Shown here: positions 16,791 through 24,922 of the stretch, in pieces | Layout: each line of letters opens with the position of its first letter | Numbering within the stretch: the stretch's first letter is position 1 | The notes under the pieces: model-generated | Told to the model about the DNA's origin: nothing | The model's input: the letters and a program-made list of their open reading frames with translations, nothing else | Databases searched by the model: none | Program-made: the position numbers and the translations under genes | From: Nocardioides daejeonensis | GTDB taxonomy: Bacteria; Actinomycetota; Actinomycetes; Propionibacteriales; Nocardioidaceae | Assembly (NCBI RefSeq): GCF_003194585.1 | Contig: NZ_QHKZ01000001.1 | Location: forward strand, 434,001 to 498,000 | Direction: 5' to 3' | Length of the DNA stretch: 64,000 nt

Positions 16791-18404
16791 TCACTTCTTG
16801 GACAGGTACTGCAGCCGCAGCTGCTCGGTGTTGTCCTTCGTGAGGCCGCTGACGCCGTCGCGGACCACGTAGGTCCACTTCGCGTTCCACAGCGGGATGG
16901 TCGGCATCTCGTCGATCAGCAGCGCCTGGGCCTCGGCCGAGATCGCGTCGCGGTCCTCCTGCTTCACGCTGCGGAAGCCCTCCTGCAGGAGGCCGTCGAG
17001 CTCCGCGTTGGAGTAGTTGGTGAAGTTGGTTCCGGCGTTGCTGCCGGCCAGGGACGCCATCTGGTAGAACGGGTCGGCACCCCAGGCGAGGAAGTTGTTC
17101 AGGTACATCTCCAGGTCCCGCGCGATGGTGCGCTGCGTGAACTCAGCGTCCGGCAGCGGCTTGACCTGCACGTCGATGCCGAGCTCCTTGAGGGCCGACT
17201 GGATGTAGACCGCGGCCCGGGCCTCGACGGCCGAGGACTGCTTGTAGGAGAGGGTCGTCTTGAAGCCCGAGACGCCGGCGTCGGAGAGGAGCTGACGGGC
17301 CTCGTCGAGGTTGGTGGTGAACGCCGCGGCGGAGTCCGGGGAGTGCGTCTCCATGTTGGCCGAGACCAGCCCGGAGGCCGGGTCGGCATAGCCGTAGAGC
17401 ACCTCGTCGACGAACGTCTCATAGGGGAGCGCAAGCGAGATCGCGCGGCGTACCCGCTTGTCGTTGAAGGGGGCCTTGGCGGTGTTCACACCGAGGTACT
17501 CCAGGCGGTTGGACGCCTCGGAGACGACGGAGAGGCCGTCGACCTTGCTGAGCTCGGCGACCTGGTCGAGCGGCAGGCCGCCGGCGACGTCGAGCTCGCC
17601 GTTGCGCAGCAGCAGGGCACGCTGCGAGGGGTCGGAGATGAACTGGATGGTGACGCCGCCGTTGGCGATCCTGTCCTGGTCGTAGTAGTTCGGGTTCGGC
17701 GTGAGCTGGACGCTGGTGGTCTTGTCGTAGGCGCCGATCGTGTAGGGGCCGGAGGAGTTGCTGTGCTCGCGGAACCAAGCACCGGCCCACGGGTCGTCAG
17801 AGGTGGCGTGCTCCTCTCCGGCCTTCTTGGAGAAGACGCCGAAGGGCTGCATCGCGAGCATCTTGTCCATCAGGGGCGTGCCGAACTCCGACTTCACCTG
17901 CACGGTGCGCGGGTCGACGACCGTGAAGCTCTCCTTGGTCAGGCCGACCATCGGGTAGAGCACCTTGGTGTAGGCGGTCGCCATCTCGAGGCCGCGCTGG
18001 TAGGACCAGACGACGTCATCGGCGGTCAGCGGGCTGCCGTCGGCGAAGGTGAGGCCGTCACGCAGCGTGATGGTGAGTGTCTTGCCGTCCTCGGAGTACT
18101 CCCACTTCTCCGCCAGGGCCTCGCTGAAGTCGGTGCCACCGACACGTACCCCGTCGGTCTCGGTGTAGTTCTGCTCGATGATCTGCTCGACCAGCGATCC
18201 GCTGGTGACCATCGAGGCGGGGGTCCGCCACTGCTGCGGGTCCATCACGTCGACCGCGCTGTCCAGGCTGATGACCAGGGTCTTCTTGCCGTTGCTTCCC
18301 GAGCTGGTCTCGCCGGTGCCGCAGGCGCTGAGCGCGAGCGTGCCGGCCAGGGTGAGTGCCGTGGCCGTGGCCATCAGGCGGGAACGACGGGACTGCGCTT
18401 TCAT
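16791..18404 (-). CDS. ABC transporter substrate-binding lipoprotein (SBP family 5)
   Basis: A 537-residue extracytoplasmic binding protein. The ATG at 18404 follows an AGGAGG Shine-Dalgarno sequence (4-nt gap) and gives a clean lipoprotein signal peptide with basic N-region KAQSRRSR, hydrophobic core and lipobox LSACG. The body has family-5 features (YSEDGKTLTITLRDGLTFADGSPLTADDVVWSYQ pattern split around residue 100-130, and LTPNPNYY). These proteins capture peptides, opines, nickel or other small N-compounds for an Opp/Dpp-type importer. First gene of the operon running to 8815. Confidence 0.9.
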   Translation of the reverse strand: MKAQSRRSRLMATATALTLAGTLALSACGTGETSSGSNGKKTLVISLDSAVDVMDPQQWRTPASMVTSGSLVEQIIEQNYTETDGVRVGGTDFSEALAEKWEYSEDGKTLTITLRDGLTFADGSPLTADDVVWSYQRGLEMATAYTKVLYPMVGLTKESFTVVDPRTVQVKSEFGTPLMDKMLAMQPFGVFSKKAGEEHATSDDPWAGAWFREHSNSSGPYTIGAYDKTTSVQLTPNPNYYDQDRIANGGVTIQFISDPSQRALLLRNGELDVAGGLPLDQVAELSKVDGLSVVSEASNRLEYLGVNTAKAPFNDKRVRRAISLALPYETFVDEVLYGYADPASGLVSANMETHSPDSAAAFTTNLDEARQLLSDAGVSGFKTTLSYKQSSAVEARAAVYIQSALKELGIDVQVKPLPDAEFTQRTIARDLEMYLNNFLAWGADPFYQMASLAGSNAGTNFTNYSNAELDGLLQEGFRSVKQEDRDAISAEAQALLIDEMPTIPLWNAKWTYVVRDGVSGLTKDNTEQLRLQYLSKK

Positions 18405-18480
18405 TGGGCCTCCTGCAGGACGGACAGCACCTGCCCTCACCGGGCGGCTGTTGGAGAGGATGCTTCCAACCGGGCCGCTT

Positions 18481-18496
18481 GACGGCCATGGCCGTC
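18481..18496. repeat. perfect 16-bp palindrome upstream of the ABC/LLM operon
   Basis: GACGGCCATGGCCGTC is its own reverse complement. It lies 76 bp upstream of the binding-protein start and could be an operator half of a two-site arrangement with the larger palindrome at 18511-18546. Confidence 0.5.
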
Positions 18497-18510
18497 GGGC
18501 CAACGTTCTC

Positions 18511-18546
18511 GCCGCGTGCTTTGTGACCGGTCACAAAGCACGCGGC
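18511..18546. promoter_or_regulatory. perfect 36-bp palindrome (operator or terminator)
   Basis: Arms GCCGCGTGCTTTGTGACC (18511-18528) and its exact complement (18529-18546) meet with no spacer. The core TTTGTGACCGGTCACAAA looks like a dimeric-repressor site. It is 106 bp upstream of the binding-protein start and 31 bp past the stop of the RDD gene, so it may be an operator for the operon, a terminator for the RDD transcript, or both. Confidence 0.5.
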
Positions 18547-18577
18547 AGACAGTGGTCGAGGGTGCGGACGCCGACGG

Positions 18578-19543
18578 TCAGGCGTCGTGGCGGCGGAGGA
18601 AGTCGCTGAGCGGAGCGGGAACCTGGGCGTCGCGGTTGCCCCAGTCGTAGACGACGACGGTGCGGGCGACGAGGTCGTGGGCGGCGCGATGGCGCCGGTC
18701 GACCAACACCCAGAGATAGCCGGCGCCGACCAGCAGCGAGCTCACCGGCAGCGCGAGCATCCGGAGCAGCGCGGCGCGCGGCCGCAGTGGCGCGCCGTCG
18801 GTCTGCACGATCCGCAGCCCGACGATCGCCTTGCCCGGCGTGCTCCCGGTGAACATGGTGGAGACGACCACATAGAGCACGGTCCACGCGCCCAGCCCGA
18901 CGGTGGCCCACAGGCCGTCCGCGTCCGGGAGCGCGCGATCGAGGAAGACATCGGTCATCAGTCCCAGCAGCCGATGCCCGAGGGTGAAGGTGAGCACCAC
19001 GATGCCCAGGTCGACCAGGCTGGCGGTCGCCCGGGTCGCAGCGCCGGCGTACCGGCCGGTGACGACGGCGCGCCCGTCGCGTTCGTAGCGGTGCCCGTCG
19101 GGGCGCGCCGGGCCGAGGAGGGCCGGTGGTCCGGCCGGAGAGGTACGCCGGAGCAACCGGTCCGCGACCCGGCCGAGGAGGGTGTCGATGCCGATCAGCT
19201 GGCGGCGAGCCGTGTCGAGGCCGGTGCCTGCGAGCTGACTGGTGGTGTCGGCGACGATCGCGGGGATCCCTGCGCGCTGCACCAGCTCCTCCAGGTCCAC
19301 GTCGCGCAGCAGGGTGTTGACGTCGACGCGCGCCAGCAGCCGGTCCAGGTCCACCCGTTCGAGGAGCCGCTCGACGTCGACGCGGTCGAGCAGGTGGTTG
19401 ACGTCGACGCGGTCCAGGAGGGCGTCCAGGTCGACGTGGTCGAGGATCACCTCGGGCGGCAGCGCATCGGCCACCCGGCCGGCGACCGCGTCCGCGATCC
19501 GCCCGACCCGGCCGAGGTCACGACGAGGTGCCTGCTCGGTCAT
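18578..19543 (-). CDS. RDD-family membrane protein with nonapeptide repeats
   Basis: 321 residues. The C-terminal half is an RDD domain with about three membrane spans (VDLGIVVLTFTLGHRL, LWATVGLGAWTVLYVVVSTMF, SSLLVGAGYLWVLV) and the motif GSTPGKAIVGLRIV. The N-terminal half is soluble and carries six consecutive 9-residue repeats (residues 35-88) of consensus D/E-R-V-D-V/L-x-x-L-L. ATG 19543 overlaps the stop of the GNAT gene (ATGA). RDD proteins are often transporters or compatible-solute/Na+ related, but the role here is unknown. Confidence 0.8.
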   Translation of the reverse strand: MTEQAPRRDLGRVGRIADAVAGRVADALPPEVILDHVDLDALLDRVDVNHLLDRVDVERLLERVDLDRLLARVDVNTLLRDVDLEELVQRAGIPAIVADTTSQLAGTGLDTARRQLIGIDTLLGRVADRLLRRTSPAGPPALLGPARPDGHRYERDGRAVVTGRYAGAATRATASLVDLGIVVLTFTLGHRLLGLMTDVFLDRALPDADGLWATVGLGAWTVLYVVVSTMFTGSTPGKAIVGLRIVQTDGAPLRPRAALLRMLALPVSSLLVGAGYLWVLVDRRHRAAHDLVARTVVVYDWGNRDAQVPAPLSDFLRRHDA

Positions 19544-20112
19544 GCGGCGGCCCCGAGCGTACGTCGCATCACCAGCCGGGGGAGCCGGCTCGCCACCGCA
19601 TCGGTGGTGCCGACGACGACGAAGCCCGCGGCCTCGAACATCGCCCGGGTGCCGACGAAGGCCATCGTGGTGTCCATCCGTCCCGGCGGGTCGACCGGAT
19701 GCGCCTCGACCGCGGGTGCGCCCTGGGCGGCCGCGTAGGCGACGGCGCCCTCCAGCAGCGGCAGCGTGTGGCCGCGTTTGCGGTGGCCGCCGCGGATGAC
19801 CGTGCAGATGATGCTCCAGACCGGTACGTCGTCGACGGGCCGGATCAGCTTGGAGCGCTCCAGCCGCGGGATCTCCGTGCGGGGCGAGATCGAGCACCAG
19901 CCGACCGGCACTCCCTCGGCATACCCGACGACGCCTGGTGCGTGCTCGCCTTCGGCGAGGCGGCGCATCGTCTCCTCGCGGCTGCCGCCGATGTCGCCGG
20001 CAGCCAGCCGGTGGGAGAGGCACCAGCAGTGGGTCGACCGGCGGTTCGGGTTCAGGATGTCGGCGAAGTCCTCGAACCGGTCGGGCGTGAGCGGGTGCAC
20101 CTCGAACGACAT
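19540..20112 (-). CDS. GNAT-family N-acetyltransferase
   Basis: 190 residues. The central GNAT core shows VVGYAEGVPVGWCSISPR (strand beta-4 region) and the acetyl-CoA-binding loop region after VWSIICTVIRGGHRKRGHTLPLLEGAVAYA. The N-terminus (FADILNPNRRSTHCWCLSH) with clustered Cys/Trp is seen in a subgroup of actinobacterial GNATs. ATG 20112 is preceded by a TAGATT -10 box at leaderless spacing. Substrate unknown. Confidence 0.75.
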   Translation of the reverse strand: MSFEVHPLTPDRFEDFADILNPNRRSTHCWCLSHRLAAGDIGGSREETMRRLAEGEHAPGVVGYAEGVPVGWCSISPRTEIPRLERSKLIRPVDDVPVWSIICTVIRGGHRKRGHTLPLLEGAVAYAAAQGAPAVEAHPVDPPGRMDTTMAFVGTRAMFEAAGFVVVGTTDAVASRLPRLVMRRTLGAAA

Positions 20113-20118
20113 GGCTGC

Positions 20119-20124
20119 AATCTA
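20119..20124 (-). promoter_or_regulatory. -10 box (TAGATT) for leaderless GNAT gene
   Basis: On the minus strand TAGATT ends 6 nt before ATG 20112. It overlaps the last codons of chrA. Confidence 0.45.
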
Positions 20125-21306
20125 GAGCAGGAGCCATCCGAGAGCGGCCGAAGCGACCACGACGATCCACGGTGGGATCCTGCCGGCGACCAGCACGCCG
20201 AGGGCGGTGGCCGCCAGCGCGAACGTCGGCAGGGTGGGCGCGCCGTCCCTGAGCACCGGGTCATAGAGGGTGGCGGCGAGCAGTCCGACCACGCCTGCGT
20301 TGACACCGGCCAAGGCGCGACGGGCCCGCGCGGAGGAGCGCAGTGCCTGCCAGTGCGGAAGGGTCCCGGCGACCAGAAGCGCTGCGGGCAAGAAGATCGC
20401 GACGAGGGCGACCGTCGCTCCCACCGGGCCGGGCAGCCCGTCGTGGCTGGTCTGTCCGAGGAACGCCGCGAAGGTGAAAAGTGGGCCGGGCACCGCCTGG
20501 GCGGCGCCGTAGCCGGCCAAGAAGGTGTCGTGGTCGAGCAGTCCGGCTCCGACCGTCTCCGACTCGAGCAGCGGCAGCACCACGTGGCCGCCGCCGAAGA
20601 CCAGGGCTCCGGCGCGGTAGAAGCCGGTGAACAGCCGGGCGACCCCGTCGCCGGTGCCGGCCAGGATCGCCACCGCCAACAGGGCGCCGAACGCCGTCAG
20701 CGCGGCCGTCGACACCCAGCGGGCGACTGATCCGCCCGAGGGCGCGGCCTCGACCGCCGGCCGGTGGCCTTCGCGCACGACCAGCAGTCCAAGCAGGCCC
20801 GAGCCGACGATCACCGCGACCTGGGCCTGTGCACCGGGCAGCCACAGCACCACGCCTGCTGCGGCGACGGCGATCGCCAGCCGCCGCAGGTCCGGGGTGA
20901 GGGCTCGGCCCATCCCGATCACCGCCTGGGCGACGACGGCGACGGCGGCCGCCTTGAGCCCGAGGATCCACCCGGCGCCGGAGAGGTCGCCGAGTTGAGT
21001 GACGGCGTACCCGAAGGCGACGAGGGCGAGCGCGGAGGGGAGCGTGAAGGCAGCCCAGGCGGCGAGCATGCCGCCGCCACCAGCGCGTTGCAGGCCGATC
21101 GCCATCCCGACCTGGCTCGACGCGGGGCCGGGCAGGAACTGGCACAGGCTCACCAGGTCGGCGTACTCCTCCTCGGTCAGCCAGCGGCGCCGCACCACGA
21201 AGGCGTCACGGAAGTAGCCGAGATGGGCGACCGGGCCGCCGAACGAGGTGAGTCCGAGTCTCAGGAAGGCGGCGAAGACCTCGCGCACGGATCCCGGAGC
21301 GGTCAC
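20122..21306 (-). CDS. chrA: chromate efflux transporter ChrA
   Basis: 394 residues, the size of the bidomain CHR family. Two homologous halves each begin with the CHR signature: FLRLGLTSFGGPVAHLGYFRD with the conserved SLCQFLPGPASSQ in the first, and FYRAGALVFGGGHVVLPLLE with GYGAAQAVPGPLFTFA in the second. These proteins export chromate, using membrane potential. The GTG start at 21306 has a GGAGGA Shine-Dalgarno sequence about 10 nt upstream. No chrB-like regulator is adjacent. Confidence 0.9.
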   Translation of the reverse strand: MTAPGSVREVFAAFLRLGLTSFGGPVAHLGYFRDAFVVRRRWLTEEEYADLVSLCQFLPGPASSQVGMAIGLQRAGGGGMLAAWAAFTLPSALALVAFGYAVTQLGDLSGAGWILGLKAAAVAVVAQAVIGMGRALTPDLRRLAIAVAAAGVVLWLPGAQAQVAVIVGSGLLGLLVVREGHRPAVEAAPSGGSVARWVSTAALTAFGALLAVAILAGTGDGVARLFTGFYRAGALVFGGGHVVLPLLESETVGAGLLDHDTFLAGYGAAQAVPGPLFTFAAFLGQTSHDGLPGPVGATVALVAIFLPAALLVAGTLPHWQALRSSARARRALAGVNAGVVGLLAATLYDPVLRDGAPTLPTFALAATALGVLVAGRIPPWIVVVASAALGWLLL

Positions 21307-21355
21307 ATGACGGCATCCTCCCGGGCGTTGCAGCCGCGGTCAACCAGGGGTTCCC

Positions 21356-21361
21356 TAGCAT
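21356..21361 (+). promoter_or_regulatory. -10 box (TAGCAT) for leaderless DUF1801 gene
   Basis: TAGCAT ends 6 nt before ATG 21368. Confidence 0.45.
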
Positions 21362-21367
21362 GCGGGC

Positions 21368-21709
21368 ATGAGTACGGACTGGCGTGGAGACAGGGTCGAG
21401 CAGGTGCGGGCGCTGATCATGCGGGCTGAGCCCGAGGTCACCGAGGAGGCCAAGTGGCGCAAGGCCTCGAATCCCGACGGCGTGCCGACGTTCTCCTGCG
21501 CCGGGCTCATCTGCACCGTGGAGACCTACAAGGACAAGGTCAAGCTGACCTTCGCGAAGGGCGCCTCGCTGGAGGACCCGACGGGCCTCTTCAACGCCAG
21601 CATGGACGCCGGGACTCGCCGTGCCCTCGATCTTTTCGAGGGCGACGAACTGGACGAGAGGGCGTTCGTGGCGCTGGTGCAGGAGGCGGTCGCACTCAAC
21701 CGCGGTTGA
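21368..21709 (+). CDS. DUF1801-domain protein
   Basis: 113 residues. The pattern LIMRAEPEVTEEAKW..PTFSCAGLICTVETYKDKVKLTF..GA matches the small YdhG/DUF1801 fold, whose biochemical role is unclear (some members bind metal or are encoded in iron-related loci). Leaderless start. It sits alone between chrA and the paa regulator. Confidence 0.75.
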   Translation: MSTDWRGDRVEQVRALIMRAEPEVTEEAKWRKASNPDGVPTFSCAGLICTVETYKDKVKLTFAKGASLEDPTGLFNASMDAGTRRALDLFEGDELDERAFVALVQEAVALNRG

Positions 21710-21749
21710 GGCTCGTCCTGGGTGCTTGTGAAGCGACCACAATCCCGCG

Positions 21750-22370
21750 TCACAGCGGCGGCCGGGGATGGAGGCCGTCGAAGAGGACGCCGGTGAGGGC
21801 GCGGGCGAGTGCCGCCGGTGGCAGGGAGCCGTGCGGCTGGTACCAGTCGGTCAGCGAGTTGACGGTGCCGAAGATCAGCCGGCTGATCAGCTCGGGCTCG
21901 AGATCGGTACGCAGGTCACCCTCGGCTGCCGCCTGGCGGGCGAGGGTGGCGAAGCGCTCGTCGATCCGGCGGCGTCGTTGGAGTGCTTGCTCCTCCATGG
22001 GGCTGTTGCCGCGCACCCGCAGCAGCAGGGTCACCGCCGGGAGGTGGTCCGCCAGGATCTCGACGGCGGCGGTGACGGTGGCGCGCAGCCGCTCGTAGGC
22101 GCGGCCGCCGGCCGCCGTCTCCGCGGCGCTCTCGACGGCCGTGGTCAGACCGTCGAGCGCCTCGTCGAGTGCGGCCCCGAGCAGCGCCTCCTTGCTCGGG
22201 AAGTGGTGGTAGACCGCCGACTTGGTGACGCCGAGGGCGGCAGCCAGGTCGCTGACGGAGGTGGCGTCGTATCCCTGGAGGTTGAAGAGGTCGACAGCGT
22301 GCCGGAGCACCGACTCCCGGTCGTGCCCCGGGCGTCCGCGGGTGCGCACCGGCTCCGGCACGGCCGACAT
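21750..22370 (-). CDS. TetR-family regulator, probable PaaR-type repressor of paaABCDE
   Basis: 206 residues. N-terminal TetR helix-turn-helix (DRESVLRHAVDLFNLQGYDATSVSDLAAALGVTKSAVYHHFPSKEALL pattern, residues about 16-62) and a helical ligand domain containing RTDLEPELISRLIFGTVNSLTDWY. Its ATG (22370) overlaps the stop of an EthD-like gene, and both are divergent from paaA. In related actinobacteria a TetR protein of this kind (PaaR) represses phenylacetate genes and is released by phenylacetyl-CoA. A matching half-site lies in the intergenic region. Confidence 0.85.
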   Translation of the reverse strand: MSAVPEPVRTRGRPGHDRESVLRHAVDLFNLQGYDATSVSDLAAALGVTKSAVYHHFPSKEALLGAALDEALDGLTTAVESAAETAAGGRAYERLRATVTAAVEILADHLPAVTLLLRVRGNSPMEEQALQRRRRIDERFATLARQAAAEGDLRTDLEPELISRLIFGTVNSLTDWYQPHGSLPPAALARALTGVLFDGLHPRPPL

Positions 22371-22669
22371 CAGCCGACGGTGACGTCGCCGGTGAACATC
22401 GAGCGCTTGGCCGCCAGGTTCTCGGCGTCTGCGGCGACGACCGCCATCTCGGGCGACGACATCGCCGCCTGGAAGGTGGCGGCGTCGGCGAAGTCGAGCT
22501 GCGCGACCAGGTACGGCGCCTCGCCCGGCCCGAGAGCACGCGGCTTGGAGAAGGAGGAGCCCACCAGGCCCGGCAGCGGGCGGCACAGCGGGACGTGCAC
22601 GTCGAAGTAGTGCTGGTCGAAGGCCTCCGGGTCGGCCGGGGTCTCGTAGTGGATGGTCATCCGGTACAT
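22370..22669 (-). CDS. EthD-family small protein
   Basis: 99 residues: [29 protein letters not shown] is a typical ferredoxin-like EthD/dimeric alpha-beta barrel N-terminus (Y-x-x-HxPL motif), followed by [27 protein letters not shown] Shine-Dalgarno sequence precedes ATG 22669. Members act as small accessory proteins or isomerase-like enzymes in aromatic degradation. First gene of the two-gene operon divergent from paaA. Confidence 0.8.
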   Translation of the reverse strand: MYRMTIHYETPADPEAFDQHYFDVHVPLCRPLPGLVGSSFSKPRALGPGEAPYLVAQLDFADAATFQAAMSSPEMAVVAADAENLAAKRSMFTGDVTVG

Positions 22670-22715
22670 CGGGTCTCCTCGCGGACTTGTCGCCACCGCG
22701 TGGCGTGTGTCACAT

Positions 22716-22737
22716 TAAAACAGAACGATCGGTCAGT
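22716..22737. promoter_or_regulatory. candidate PaaR-type operator between ethD-like gene and paaA
   Basis: The right half CGATCGGTCAGT (22726-22737) fits the half-site CGNNCGGTNAGT of the 22-bp PaaR box I recall from Corynebacterium (ACTNACCGNNCGNNCGGTNAGT). The left half is weak (three or four matches). It lies 16 bp before the paaA start in an AT-richer divergent promoter region. Confidence 0.5.
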
Positions 22738-22752
22738 AAATCAGGTGGTGAC

Positions 22753-23706
22753 ATGACGACGACCGTCGACGAGCAGGAGCTCGCAGCCCGGTTCGACGAG
22801 ACCGTCGCGCGGCGGGATCGTATCGAGCCGCGCGACTGGATGCCGGAGGCCTACCGCAGCACGGTGATCCGGCAGGTCGCGCAGCATGCCCACTCCGAGG
22901 TGATCGGCATGCAGCCGGAGGGGGCCTGGGTGGGCAGGGCGCCCTCGCTGCGCCGCAAGGCGATCCTGCTGGCGAAGGTGCAGGACGAGGCCGGGCACGG
23001 GCTCTACCTCTACTCCGCGGCCGAGACGCTCGGCATCTCCCGCCAGGAGATGACCCAGCGACTGCTGACCGGGCGCCAGAAGTACTCCTCGATCTTCAAC
23101 TACCCGGCCCTGAGCTACGCCGACGTCGGCACCATCGGCTGGCTGGTCGACGGGGCCGCGATCTGCAACCAGGTGCCCCTGTGCCGCACCTCGTATGGGC
23201 CCTACGGGCGCGCGATGATCCGGATCTGCAAGGAGGAGTCGTTCCACCAGCGACAGGGCTACGAGCTGCTGCTCACGATGATGCGCGGCACCGACGAGCA
23301 GCGGGCGATGGTGCAGGAGTCGGTCAACCGGTTCTGGTGGCCCGCGCTGATGATGTTCGGTCCACCCGACGCCGACTCCAGCAACACCGCCCAGTCGATG
23401 GCCTGGGGCATCAAGACCCACACCAATGACGAGCTGCGGCAGAAGTTCGTCGACATGTCCGTGCCGCAGGCCGAGGCTCTGGGCGTCACCTTCCCCGATC
23501 CCGAGTTGGGTTGGAACGAGGAGCGCGGCCACTACGACTTCGGCCAACCCGACTGGGAGGAGTTCTGGGCGGTGGTGAAGGGGAACGGGCCCTGCAACAC
23601 CCAGCGGATCGCCCATCGGCAGCGTGCCTGGGACGACGGCGCCTGGGTCCGGGAGGCCAGCTCCGCCTGGGCAGTGCGACAGCAGAAGGAGGCTTGTCAT
23701 GAGTGA
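22753..23706 (+). CDS. paaA: 1,2-phenylacetyl-CoA epoxidase subunit PaaA
   Basis: 317 residues, the catalytic di-iron subunit that epoxidises phenylacetyl-CoA. The carboxylate-bridged di-iron residues are visible in helices containing [30 protein letters not shown] (ExxH) and [13 protein letters not shown] (ExxH). ATG 22753 has AGGTGG upstream; the longer frame to 22687 crosses the promoter. paaB starts inside its last codons (8-bp overlap). Start of the paaABCDE operon. Confidence 0.95.
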   Translation: MTTTVDEQELAARFDETVARRDRIEPRDWMPEAYRSTVIRQVAQHAHSEVIGMQPEGAWVGRAPSLRRKAILLAKVQDEAGHGLYLYSAAETLGISRQEMTQRLLTGRQKYSSIFNYPALSYADVGTIGWLVDGAAICNQVPLCRTSYGPYGRAMIRICKEESFHQRQGYELLLTMMRGTDEQRAMVQESVNRFWWPALMMFGPPDADSSNTAQSMAWGIKTHTNDELRQKFVDMSVPQAEALGVTFPDPELGWNEERGHYDFGQPDWEEFWAVVKGNGPCNTQRIAHRQRAWDDGAWVREASSAWAVRQQKEACHE

Positions 23707-23980
23707 GTGGCCGCTCTACGAGGTCTTCGTGCGCAGCAAGCGTGGCCTCAACCACGTGCATGTCGGGTCGTTGCACGCTCCCGACGACCGGATGGCGCTG
23801 CTGCACGCGCGCGACGTCTACACCCGGCGCAACGAGGGCGTCAGCATCTGGGTGGTTCCCTCGAGCGCGATCACTGCGTCGAGCCCCGACGAGAAGGACC
23901 CGCTCTTCGCGCCGAGCGGCGACAAGGTCTATCGCCATCCCACCTTCTACGTGCTTCCCTCCGACGTCCCCCACATGTAG
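23699..23980 (+). CDS. paaB: 1,2-phenylacetyl-CoA epoxidase subunit PaaB
   Basis: 93 residues: [44 protein letters not shown] is the standard PaaB N-terminus. This small subunit bridges PaaAC heterodimers in the complex. ATG 23699 overlaps the paaA stop, and an AGAAGGAGG Shine-Dalgarno sequence lies within paaA. Confidence 0.95.
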   Translation: MSEWPLYEVFVRSKRGLNHVHVGSLHAPDDRMALLHARDVYTRRNEGVSIWVVPSSAITASSPDEKDPLFAPSGDKVYRHPTFYVLPSDVPHM

Positions 23981-23986
23981 GCGGCC

Positions 23987-24922
23987 ATGACCCACGACGA
24001 AGCAGACAACCCGTACGCCGGCTTGCTGGTCGACGACGCGCACTGGGCCTTCGGGGCGGGGCAGGAGTTCCGGCCCGACGAGGATCCGGTGGCGACCGCG
24101 GTGGTGGCGCCGGTGCCGGAGGGTGTGGACCGGACCGCCGCGGCGGCGTACTGCCTGATGCTGGGGGACGACGCGCTGGTGCTGGCGCAACGGCTCTCGG
24201 AGTGGTGCGGCCGGGCGCCCGACCTGGAGGAGGACATCGCCCTCTCCAACATCGCACTCGACCTGCTCGGCCAGGCACGGTTGCTGCTGGCGCGAGCAGC
24301 GGCGATCGACCCGACGCTGCCGCCTCCGCTGCCGGACGGGTCGCCGGTGCCACCTGAAGACCGGCTCGCCTTCTTCCGCGAGGAGTCGGGGTTCCGCAAC
24401 GTCCGGATGGTCGAGCTCCCGGTGGGCGACTTCGCCGAGACGATCACCCGGATCCTGCTCTTCTCGACCTGGCGACTCGCCCTCTTCGAGCGCCTGGCAG
24501 CCAGCCGTGACAGCGTCCTCGCGGCGCTGGCTGCCAAGGGGGCCCGCGAACTCGCCTACCACCGGGAGTTCGCCGCCCGCTGGTTCGTGACGCTGGCCGG
24601 AGGGACGCAGGAGTCGCGGCGGCGTCTGCTGGCTGCGCTCGGCGGGCTGTGGCCGCTGTGGCACGAGCTCGTCGAGACCCACCCGATCGAGGTGGAGGCA
24701 GCCGCACAGGGCATCGGAGTCGATCCGGGATCGCTCGTCGTCGACGTCGAGCCGGTGCTGGAGCAGGTCTTCGCCACCGCACAGGTGGAGTGGCCGTCGA
24801 TCGGTGCGCTGGCGGGGGTGCGTGGTCGCAAGGGGCGCGACGGCTGTCATACCGAGGCGCTGAGCCGGATGCTCGCCGAGATGCAGGTGGTCGCCCGGGC
24901 GCACCCGCGGGGGCTGTGGTGA
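23987..24922 (+). CDS. paaC: 1,2-phenylacetyl-CoA epoxidase subunit PaaC
   Basis: 311 residues. PaaC is the structural ferritin-like partner of PaaA and lacks a catalytic di-iron centre. Family features include AAAAYCLMLGDDALVLAQRLSEWCGRAP, EEDIALSNIALDLLGQARLLL and the C-terminal CHTEALSRMLAEMQ. It lies 6 nt after paaB, and its stop overlaps the GTG of paaD (TGGTGA). Confidence 0.95.
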   Translation: MTHDEADNPYAGLLVDDAHWAFGAGQEFRPDEDPVATAVVAPVPEGVDRTAAAAYCLMLGDDALVLAQRLSEWCGRAPDLEEDIALSNIALDLLGQARLLLARAAAIDPTLPPPLPDGSPVPPEDRLAFFREESGFRNVRMVELPVGDFAETITRILLFSTWRLALFERLAASRDSVLAALAAKGARELAYHREFAARWFVTLAGGTQESRRRLLAALGGLWPLWHELVETHPIEVEAAAQGIGVDPGSLVVDVEPVLEQVFATAQVEWPSIGALAGVRGRKGRDGCHTEALSRMLAEMQVVARAHPRGLW

